The notes beneath the pieces were generated by a model. The model worked only from the letters and a program-made list of their open reading frames with translations, was not told where the DNA came from and ran no database searches. A DNA stretch of 19,395 nucleotides, taken from contig URVF01000010.1 in assembly GCA_900551185.1 (NCBI GenBank), positions 1 through 19,395 on the forward strand, in the 5' to 3' direction. This document shows, in pieces, positions 14,179 through 19,395 of this stretch. Position numbers and translations under genes: made by a program. Every line of letters starts with the position of its first letter. Position 1 is the first letter of the stretch. This stretch comes from an uncultured Collinsella sp. Its GTDB lineage: Bacteria; Actinomycetota; Coriobacteriia; Coriobacteriales; Coriobacteriaceae.

Positions 14179-15213
14179 ATGTCCCATAGCGTTACCGATA
14201 GCACCGTCCTGTTGGGCCACGGCTCCGGCGGACAGATGATGAAGCGCATCATCGATGAGGTCTTTTTAGATGCCTTTGGTTCGCCCGAGCTGCTCGAAGG
14301 CAACGATGCCGGCGTCGCCGCGCTGCCCGCGAGCGGGCGCATCGCCATGTCGACCGACGGCTTTGTAGTCTCGCCGCAGTTCTTCCCCGGTGGCAACATC
14401 GGCCGCCTCGCCGTGTGCGGAACCGTCAACGACGTCGCGACCTCGGGTGCCAACGTGCGCTACCTATCGTGCGGCTTTATCCTCGAAGAGGGCTATCCCA
14501 TGGATAAGCTCCACCAGATTGTGCAGACGATGGCCGAAACGGCACGCGAGGCGGGCGTGTCCATAATCACGGGCGACACCAAGGTGGTCGAGCGCGGCGG
14601 GGCCGACGGCGTCTACATCAATACCGCCGGCGTGGGCGAGGTGCCTGCGGGCGTGGCGCTCAGCGGCGCAAACTGCCAGCCCGGCGATGTCATCCTGGTA
14701 TCGGGTACGCTGGGCGACCACGGCATCGCCATCATGAGCCAACGCGAGGGCCTAGCGTTTTCGAGCACCATCGAAAGCGACGCCGCGCCGCTCAACCACC
14801 TGATTGCCGATGTGCTTTCCGCAGCACCCGACACACGCTGCTTCCGCGACCCCACGCGCGGTGGCCTGGCCTCGACGCTCAACGAGTTTGCACAGGCCAG
14901 CGGCGTTGCCATGGAGGTCGACGAGGATGCCGTGCCCGTGCGTCCCGACGTGCAGGCCGCCTGCGAGATGCTCGGCTACGATGTGCTGCAGGTGGCAAAC
15001 GAGGGCAAGATGGTTGCCGTCGTGCCGGCCGAACAAGCCGATGCGGCGCTGGCCGCCATGCGCGCCGCCCGCTACGGCGAGAATGCCGCCGTCATCGGTC
15101 GCGTGCTGCCACTTGCCGAGGGCACCCGCCCCGCCGTGCGCGTACGTACCGGTTGGGGCTCGACCCGCATCCTCGACATGCTCGTGGGAGAGCAGCTGCC
15201 GAGAATTTGCTAA
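14179..15213 (+). CDS. hypE: Hydrogenase maturation dehydratase HypE
   Basis: Dehydrates the carbamoyl group received from HypF on its C-terminal cysteine into thiocyanate, then passes cyanide to the HypCD iron. The protein is 344 aa and ends in PRIC, the invariant C-terminal cysteine. It belongs to the PurM/ThiL ATP-binding family, with LLGHGSGGQMMKRI at the N-terminus, EGNDAGVAAL, TVNDVATSGA and FRDPTRGGLASTLNEFA. ATG 14179 is preceded by TTGGAG. It lies 84 bases after hypD, across a hairpin. Confidence 0.97.
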   Translation: MSHSVTDSTVLLGHGSGGQMMKRIIDEVFLDAFGSPELLEGNDAGVAALPASGRIAMSTDGFVVSPQFFPGGNIGRLAVCGTVNDVATSGANVRYLSCGFILEEGYPMDKLHQIVQTMAETAREAGVSIITGDTKVVERGGADGVYINTAGVGEVPAGVALSGANCQPGDVILVSGTLGDHGIAIMSQREGLAFSSTIESDAAPLNHLIADVLSAAPDTRCFRDPTRGGLASTLNEFAQASGVAMEVDEDAVPVRPDVQAACEMLGYDVLQVANEGKMVAVVPAEQADAALAAMRAARYGENAAVIGRVLPLAEGTRPAVRVRTGWGSTRILDMLVGEQLPRIC

Positions 15214-15318
15214 CGACAAAGGCTCAGGGCTATTAAAGATATTCAGATTCCAAACATGCCCGGCACGCATGCCCAGTATTATGGGGTGCGTTTTACAACT
15301 CAAGCGGCAGGAGCACCC

Positions 15319-15987
15319 ATGGCAGCGGATTATTCCCATGTGATTTTTGATCTGGACGGCACCATCCTCAACACGCTCGAGGACCTGGCAGCCGCCGGCA
15401 ACCATACCTGCGAGATGCACGGCTGGCCCACGTTTGCCGTTGACGAGTACCGCTACAAGGTGGGAAACGGCATGCTCAAGCTGGTCGAACGCTTTATGCC
15501 TGCCGAGTATGCGGGCGACGGTCGCATGTTTGAGCAGACGCTTGCCGAGTTTAGGGCTTATTACGGCGAGCACAAGGAGGACCACACCGCCCCCTATGCC
15601 GGTACGATCGAGATGCTTGACCGCTTGCGCGCCGCGGGTGTGCAGCTTGCCGTGCTCACCAACAAGGACCACGTCTCGGCGGCTCCGCTTATTGAGAAGT
15701 ATTTTGGTTCCGAGCGCTTTGCGCTGGTGCAGGGCCGCGTCGATGCGTTTCCGCCCAAGCCCGAGGCGCCTGTTACGCTGCATGTGATGAAAGAGCTAGG
15801 CGCCGATCCGGCGACCACGCTCTACGTAGGCGATTCCAATGTCGATATCCTGACCGGTCACAACGCCGGCCTTAAGAGCGCGGGCGTCAGCTGGGGCTTC
15901 CGCGGCCGTGCAGAGCTGGAGGCCGCCGGCGCCGACTACGTGGTGGACACCCAGGCAGAGCTCGCGGCGCTGGTGCTGGGCGAGTAA
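15319..15987 (+). CDS. HAD-family phosphatase (phosphoglycolate phosphatase-like)
   Basis: HAD hydrolase, 222 aa, with nucleophile D11 and acid D13 in FDLDGTIL, motif II T114 in VLTNKD, motif III K147 in FPPKPEAP, and motif IV D172 and D176 in YVGDSNVDI. The alpha-helical cap between residues 17 and 95 is the Gph/PGP type. Likely substrates are small phosphoesters such as 2-phosphoglycolate or pyrophosphate, but specificity cannot be read from sequence. ATG 15319 follows GGCAGGAG. It is 105 bases downstream of hypE in the same direction; whether it is co-transcribed with the hyp genes is unclear, because a small hairpin and no terminator separate them. Confidence 0.9.
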   Translation: MAADYSHVIFDLDGTILNTLEDLAAAGNHTCEMHGWPTFAVDEYRYKVGNGMLKLVERFMPAEYAGDGRMFEQTLAEFRAYYGEHKEDHTAPYAGTIEMLDRLRAAGVQLAVLTNKDHVSAAPLIEKYFGSERFALVQGRVDAFPPKPEAPVTLHVMKELGADPATTLYVGDSNVDILTGHNAGLKSAGVSWGFRGRAELEAAGADYVVDTQAELAALVLGE

Positions 15988-16028
15988 CGAGCGACACTGC
16001 TTAACGCAGCTGCGGCAATTCTTCCGCG

Positions 16029-16076
16029 CGGAAAGCGCATCCCGTTTTGGAGCTCCGGAATGGGATGCGCTTTCCG
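16029..16076. repeat. Palindromic repeat, family A, simple unit
   Basis: CGGAAAGCGCATCCC at 16029-16043 is the exact complement of 16062-16076, with an 18-nt loop. Its arms match the outer arms of copy 1 at 1031-1142 (GGAAAG..CATCCCG). It sits 42 bases after the HAD gene and directly precedes the nested copy at 16091, giving a tandem array. Confidence 0.75.
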
Positions 16077-16090
16077 TTTGAGGCGCATCA

Positions 16091-16200
16091 GGGAAACCGC
16101 ATCCCGTTTCAGAGTAATATTCCGGGTCGCACTTTCCGTAACCCACCCCATCCGGAAAATGCGACCCACTATTCGGCCAAAAACCGGGTCGCGGTTTCCC
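16091..16200. repeat. Nested palindromic intergenic repeat, family A, copy 2
   Basis: Inner arms GGGTCGCACTTTCCG (16124-16138) and CGGAAAATGCGACCC (16153-16167) pair with one wobble. Outer arms GGGAAACCGC (16091-16100) and GCGGTTTCCC (16191-16200) pair perfectly and extend inward with two mismatches. TTCGGCCAAA (16172-16181) follows the inner right arm exactly as in copy 1 (1113-1122). Size (110 against 112 bases) and layout are conserved although the outer arm sequence differs, including GCATCCC/GCGACCC exchange. Confidence 0.78.
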
Positions 16201-16224
16201 AAGCACTCGATGCAACGCTGGCAC

Positions 16225-16294
16225 AAGGAGTGTCCCCAACTGCCGGCAGAAAAGGAACGTCCCCAAGTGCCGCCCCAATGACTACAAGTGCCGC
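16225..16294. repeat. Short direct repeats with GTCCCC core
   Basis: AAGGAGTGTCCCCAACTGCC (16225-16244) and AAGGAACGTCCCCAAGTGCC (16252-16271) match at 17 of 20 positions, 27 bases apart. CAAGTGCCGC occurs at 16264-16273 and again at 16285-16294. The GTCCCC core recalls family B (10021) and the site at 4566. Two copies with non-uniform spacing do not make a CRISPR array. Confidence 0.55.
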
Positions 16295-16360
16295 GCCATG
16301 GCAACGACGCAGGTAGAGGATGGACAGCGAGCGACGTCCAGGACGAACAAGTTGGCATGA

Positions 16361-16401
16361 AAAAGGCGAGGCATAGACCTTTTGGTCATGCCTTGCCTTT
16401 T
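16361..16401. terminator. Bidirectional terminator-like hairpin
   Basis: AAAAGGCGAGGCATAGACC (16361-16379) pairs with 16384-16401 (one mismatch and one bulge), with AAAAA at the left side and TTTT at the right. It can terminate plus-strand transcripts arriving from the hyp/HAD genes and minus-strand read-through from the arc region. Confidence 0.75.
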
Positions 16402-16443
16402 GAATGACAAATTGTCGTTCTGGACGGCGCGTAGCGTCGACCG

Positions 16444-16471
16444 GTTCCGCGGTTTGGTAAAACCGCGGAAC
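16444..16471. repeat. 12-bp perfect hairpin downstream of the transporter gene
   Basis: GTTCCGCGGTTT (16444-16455) is exactly complementary to 16460-16471, with a 4-nt loop. It lies just beyond the terminator at 16472-16510 as read on the minus strand, and shares the A-run with it. It has no T-run on its distal side, so it is not an independent terminator. Confidence 0.55.
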
Positions 16472-16510
16472 AAAAAGTCGCCCCCTCCCGCGCACGGAAC
16501 GGAAGGGGGC
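16472..16510 (-). terminator. Rho-independent terminator of the arc/yfcC transcript
   Basis: Read on the minus strand, GCCCCCT (16510-16504) pairs with AGGGGGC (16486-16480), the stem extends inward with a wobble, and GAC-TTTTT follows (16479-16472). It is about 100 bases after the transporter stop codon. Confidence 0.7.
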
Positions 16511-16612
16511 TAAAGGTAGGAGTCTACCGGTGGGTTTACCCCACCGGACAGACGATGACCAGGTGATCCTCTACAGGATCGTCAAGGTTTCCGTGGGGTA
16601 CCCGTTGGGTAC
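16511..16612 (-). other. Densely folded 3' untranslated region of the transporter gene
   Basis: Between the stop codon and the terminator there are four short hairpins in a row: GTACCC/GGGTAC (16598-16612, abutting the stop), GATCCT/AGGATC with wobble extension (16562-16583), CCGGTGGG/CCCACCGG (16527-16547) and GGTAG/CTACC (16515-16528, exclusive with part of the previous one). No reading frame of interest is present. It may stabilise the mRNA or be a structured RNA; I recognise no known RNA family. Confidence 0.5.
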
Positions 16613-18091
16613 TTAGATCAACACGCAGGCGACGGTCAGGATGATGGCGCAGACGACAGAGAGCGCGACGATGAGCTTAAGGGCAAACTTGAGCCAGGTC
16701 GTCCACTCGATCTTGGCCAGGGCGAGACCGCCCATGATGGCGCCGGAGGTCGGGGTGAACAGGTTCACGACACCGATGGCGGCGGAGAAGATCATGACCA
16801 TGACCTCAGGCGAGAAGCCGAGCTTAACAGCCAACGGTCCCATGATGGGCATGGAGACGGTGGCCATACCAGAGGTCGAGGGGATCAGGAAGGACAGGCC
16901 GAAGTAGACCAGGAAGCTCATGGGAGCGAAGATCACGCCGGACAGGCCAGCCAGAGCATTGGCGGCAGCGTCGAGGACGAAGACGTCGAGGCCGGTGTTA
17001 GCCATGAGGACGGAGATACCACGGGCGAGGGCGATGACGAGAACAACGGACATCATGTCGGCAGCGCCGGTGATAAAGGTGTTAACGATCTGCTTCTCGG
17101 ACAGGCCACCGATGATACCGATCAGGACGGCCATAAGGAAGAACCAGGTGGAAGCCTCGTCGAAGTACCACTGGCCAATGGGCAGGCCGGTGATCAGGGC
17201 AGACCAGCCCTGGACGACGGCGTTACCGTCGGCGTCGTAGACAGCGCCAGCGTCGAAGAAGTTGGCGACGCCCTCGTTGAGGTCGGCCAGCGGAATGAAG
17301 CCGACGATCATGACGACGAAGGTGAAGGCGAAGGCAATCAGAACACCCTTCTGACGACCGGTGAGCTTGACCTCCTTGTGGACCTCGGAAGCAGCCTTGC
17401 CGTGAGCCTCTTCGGCGTCCTTGAGCTCCTGCATCGACAGGATGGTGGAACCCTTGTCAGCCTTGACCTTCTTGGCGTAGCTCATCACGAAGAAGATGGA
17501 CATAGCGGTAGTGACAATCCACAGGACGGCACCGAGGCCGATGATGATGGACTGGTTGACCTCAATGCCAACGCCGGTCAGAGCGTCGACGGCAGCGCCG
17601 ACGGCGAACGGGTTAACCGTGGAGCCCAGGCAGCCGCAGCCAGCGCCGAGCAGGACGGTAGCGGCACCGACCATGGGGTCGAAGCCAGCGGCCATCATGG
17701 TAGCGGCGAGCAGGGCGTAGAAGGGAACGGTCTCCTCGCACATACCATAGGTGGTACCACCGAGGGAGAAGATGAGCATCAGCACGGGAATGAGCATAAT
17801 CTCGTTGCCCTTAAGCTTCTGCACCAGAACGGCGATGCCGTTGTCCAGGGCGCCGGTCTCGGTCATCATACCGAGGAAGCCGCCCAGGATCATAACGAAG
17901 AGGCAGACGGGCAGAGCGTCAGCGAAGCCCTTAATCGGGGCGGTGCAGAAATCGCTCAGACGGGCGGCAGTAACCGCGCCGCCGGACGTGCCGGAGACGA
18001 TAACGGTAATCACTGCGACAATTGCCAGCAGAGCAAGAAGAATGGTGAACGATGAAGGCATACCGCGCTTTTTCTTAGCGGTCTCAGTCAT
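16613..18091 (-). CDS. YfcC-family amino acid transporter/antiporter, linked to arginine deiminase genes
   Basis: Integral membrane carrier of the YfcC/DcuC-like family (492 aa) with about 12 hydrophobic helices, and a cytoplasmic basic/acidic linker (about residues 215-250, KKVKADKGSTILSMQELKDAEEAHGK). Family hallmarks seen are the N-terminal KKKRGMPSSFTILLALL helix, GGTTYGMCEETVPFYAL and the C-terminal repeat IPSTSGMATVSMPIMGPLA followed by NLFTPTSGAIMGGL. Position after arcB suggests arginine/ornithine exchange, as for the YfcC-type transporters annotated in other arc operons; this is inference. I start at ATG 18091 because AAGGGGGG lies 9 bases upstream; the in-frame ATG at 18100 abuts that site and the one at 18118 lies before it. 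Confidence 0.85.
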   Translation of the reverse strand: MTETAKKKRGMPSSFTILLALLAIVAVITVIVSGTSGGAVTAARLSDFCTAPIKGFADALPVCLFVMILGGFLGMMTETGALDNGIAVLVQKLKGNEIMLIPVLMLIFSLGGTTYGMCEETVPFYALLAATMMAAGFDPMVGAATVLLGAGCGCLGSTVNPFAVGAAVDALTGVGIEVNQSIIIGLGAVLWIVTTAMSIFFVMSYAKKVKADKGSTILSMQELKDAEEAHGKAASEVHKEVKLTGRQKGVLIAFAFTFVVMIVGFIPLADLNEGVANFFDAGAVYDADGNAVVQGWSALITGLPIGQWYFDEASTWFFLMAVLIGIIGGLSEKQIVNTFITGAADMMSVVLVIALARGISVLMANTGLDVFVLDAAANALAGLSGVIFAPMSFLVYFGLSFLIPSTSGMATVSMPIMGPLAVKLGFSPEVMVMIFSAAIGVVNLFTPTSGAIMGGLALAKIEWTTWLKFALKLIVALSVVCAIILTVACVLI

Positions 18092-18124
18092 AGTTCTCAT
18101 CCCCCCTTCATAAATCATTTACTG

Positions 18125-18175
18125 ATCTCGCCAGAAGCGGCTCTTCCGTGCCGTGCCTGCCGCTTGATGCGAGAT
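18125..18175 (-). promoter_or_regulatory. Leader stem upstream of the transporter gene
   Basis: Nested complementary segments ATCTCGC/GCGAGAT (18125-18131 and 18169-18175) and AAGCGGC/GCCGCTT (18135-18141 and 18159-18165) can fold the leader into one extended hairpin, ending about 34 bases before the ATG. It is not a terminator (no T-run). It could affect translation or transcript stability after the upstream terminator at 18187. Confidence 0.4.
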
Positions 18176-18186
18176 TATTACCAGAT

Positions 18187-18222
18187 AAAACCGCTCGGGG
18201 TGTGCAGCAATACACCCCGAGC
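18187..18222 (-). terminator. Terminator between arcB and the transporter gene
   Basis: On the minus strand GCTCGGGGTGT (18222-18212) pairs perfectly with ACACCCCGAGC (18203-18193), with an 8-nt loop, then GGTTTTA. It lies 17 bases after the arcB stop. The short T-run suggests partial termination, which would lower expression of the transporter relative to arcB. Confidence 0.75.
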
Positions 18223-18238
18223 GAGATGCTAGATGCTC

Positions 18239-19234
18239 TTACTTGAGCGTGGCGTACATGACAGCCTTGATGGTGTGCATGCGGTTCTCGGCCTCGTCGA
18301 AGACCTTGGAAGCGGGGCTCTCGAAGACCTCGTCGGTGACCTCCTGCTCGGTGATGCCGAACTGCTCGCACTTCTCGGCGCCAATGGTGGTGTTGGTGTC
18401 GTGGAAGCTGGGCAGGCAGTGCAGGAAGATGGCACCCGGGTTGGCCATAGCCATGACCTCGGAGGTGACACGATACGGGGTGAGCTGAGCGATGCGCTCG
18501 GCCCAGACCTCATCGGGCTCGCCCATGGAGACCCACACGTCGGTGTAGATAACGTCGGCACCGGTGACGCCGTCCTTGACGTCGGTGGTCAGCTTGATGG
18601 TGCAGCCGTTGGCCTCGGCGATGGGCTTGCAGGCCTCGATGACGTCGTCAGCGGGCATGCACTCCTCGGGGCCGCAGGCCACGAAGTTCATGCCGAGCTT
18701 GGAGCAGACGACCATGAGGGAGCGAGCGACATTGTTCTTGCAGTCACCCATGAAGACGAGGGTCTTGCCCTTGATGTCGTAGTTGAAGTTCTCCTGGACG
18801 GTCAGGATGTCGGCGAGCATCTGGGTGGGGTGCCACTCGGTGGTCAAGCCGTTCCACACGGGCACGCCGGACTTAGCAGCGAGCTCCTCGACGTCGTCCT
18901 GGGCAAAGCCACGGAACTCGATGCCGTCATACATGCGGCCGAGAACGCGGGCGGTGTCCTCGATGGACTCCTTCTTGCCCATCTGCGACGAACCCGGATC
19001 GAGGTAGGTCACGCCCATACCCAGATCCATGCCGCCGACCTCGAAGGCGCAGCGGGTACGAGTAGAGGTCTTCTGGAAGAGCAGAACGATATTCTTGCCC
19101 TCGAGATAGCGGTGCGGAACGCCAGCGCGCTTCATATCCTTGAAGTTCTTGGAGAGCTTGAGCAGGTACTCGATCTCCTCGGTGGTGAGGTCGAGAAGCT
19201 TGAGGAAGCTACGGCCGGAGAGGTTAACACCCAT
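18239..19234 (-). CDS. arcB: Ornithine carbamoyltransferase, catabolic (ArcB)
   Basis: Converts citrulline and phosphate to ornithine and carbamoyl phosphate in the arginine deiminase pathway. The 331-aa protein carries the carbamoyl-phosphate loop STRTR at 57-61 (FQKTSTRTRCAFEV), HPTQ at 135-138, DVWVSMGE at 232-239 and HCLP at 272-275, all diagnostic of ornithine rather than aspartate carbamoyltransferases. ATG 19234 follows AAAGGAATC. It is placed between arcA and the YfcC transporter, which argues for the catabolic direction; anabolic ArgF would be expected with arg biosynthetic genes. Carbamate kinase (arcC) is not in the window and may be elsewhere. Confidence 0.95.
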   Translation of the reverse strand: MGVNLSGRSFLKLLDLTTEEIEYLLKLSKNFKDMKRAGVPHRYLEGKNIVLLFQKTSTRTRCAFEVGGMDLGMGVTYLDPGSSQMGKKESIEDTARVLGRMYDGIEFRGFAQDDVEELAAKSGVPVWNGLTTEWHPTQMLADILTVQENFNYDIKGKTLVFMGDCKNNVARSLMVVCSKLGMNFVACGPEECMPADDVIEACKPIAEANGCTIKLTTDVKDGVTGADVIYTDVWVSMGEPDEVWAERIAQLTPYRVTSEVMAMANPGAIFLHCLPSFHDTNTTIGAEKCEQFGITEQEVTDEVFESPASKVFDEAENRMHTIKAVMYATLK

Positions 19235-19279
19235 GGTTTGATTCCTTTCGAAGAAATGAATTACGTAAGTATTAGTGGT

Positions 19280-19327
19280 GCCCGTTTAACGGGCGAAGCC
19301 GGTGCGGTTGTAGGGGGACCGCACCGG
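19280..19327 (-). promoter_or_regulatory. Two hairpins in the arcA-arcB gap
   Basis: CCGGTGCGGT (19299-19308) and ACCGCACCGG (19318-19327) pair perfectly over 10 bp; GCCCGT/ACGGGC (19280-19294) forms a second, smaller hairpin. On the minus strand they lie directly after the arcA stop and no T-run follows. They are likely mRNA-processing or stability structures that set arcA and arcB levels separately. Confidence 0.55.
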
Positions 19328-19339
19328 AAACGGAAAGAC

Positions 19340-19395
19340 TTAGAGGTCCTCGCGCCAGAAGGGCATGCTCATGCAGCGCGGGCCGCCGCGGCCGC
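19340..19395 (-). CDS. arcA: Arginine deiminase ArcA, last 17 residues only
   Basis: Arginine deiminase hydrolyses arginine to citrulline and ammonia. Only the C-terminus is present, reading GRGGPRCMSMPFWREDL and a TAA stop at 19342-19340; the catalytic cysteine of the family sits in the CMSMP motif. The gene runs off the right end, so more than 95 percent is missing. It is first in the arcA-arcB-transporter order seen here. Confidence 0.9.
   Translation of the reverse strand, partial: GRGGPRCMSMPFWREDL

Noticed and set aside
14752..15783. 343-aa open frame on the minus strand
   Set aside because: It lies opposite hypE and the HAD gene, both with complete family motifs.
16225..16294. Possible CRISPR-like direct repeats
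   Set aside because: Only two degenerate copies of 20 bases, unequal spacing and no cas genes.
17378..18055. 225-aa open frame on the plus strand
   Set aside because: Antisense to the transporter; its Gly/Asp-rich composition comes from reading hydrophobic helices backwards.
19388..19395. NotI site (GCGGCCGC) at the right end, possibly a cloning junction
   Set aside because: The bases read in frame as arginine deiminase (GRGGP), so the site is natural coding sequence.

Overview
The window is a 19.4 kb stretch of GC-rich actinobacterial chromosome. Protein sequences, gene content and the palindromic intergenic repeats suggest the Coriobacteriia, most likely Collinsella or a close relative; this is recognition from memory, with no database search. 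It looks like a whole assembled contig. The first 26 bases are Illumina Nextera transposase adapter, so genomic sequence begins inside dnaK, and the right end stops inside the last codons of arcA.

Layout. (1) 27-767: the N-terminal part of dnaK (minus), with a strong leader hairpin. (2) 768-1364: a repeat-bearing intergenic region, then a small 2[4Fe-4S] ferredoxin (plus) and a bidirectional terminator. (3) 1752-5618: a minus-strand NAD operon, nadA-nadB-nadC-niaR. A perfect 19-bp palindrome overlaps the nadA promoter and is the probable NiaR operator, so the last gene likely represses its own operon. (4) 5912-7911: a LytTR response regulator and a six-helix GHKL histidine kinase of AgrA/AgrC type, overlapping by one base, with no peptide pheromone gene nearby. 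(5) 7976-8551 (minus): a protein resembling a degenerate uracil-DNA glycosylase; 8688-9008: thioredoxin. (6) 9240-15987 (plus): a nickel/[NiFe]-hydrogenase maturation block with an unknown His-rich small protein, NikR carrying a His/Cys-rich N-terminal extension, hypF, hypC, hypD, hypE and a HAD phosphatase. No hydrogenase subunits, hypA or hypB are present. (7) 15988-16612: gene-free and packed with palindromic repeats, terminators and hairpins. (8) 16613-19395 (minus): arginine deiminase pathway genes arcA (last 17 codons), arcB and a YfcC-family transporter, separated by strong hairpins.

Together these are anaerobe functions: de novo NAD synthesis with nicotinate-sensing repression, redox carriers (ferredoxin, thioredoxin), nickel-controlled hydrogenase assembly, and ATP from arginine. 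Most genes are ordinary. The less ordinary material is in the repeats (nested palindromes at 1031 and 16091; a 35-nt-arm element at 10021), the NikR metal-rich tail with its unknown partner, the glycosylase-like protein lacking its active-site motifs, and the densely folded 3' region of the transporter gene. I found no CRISPR array, tRNA, rRNA, insertion sequence or phage gene.
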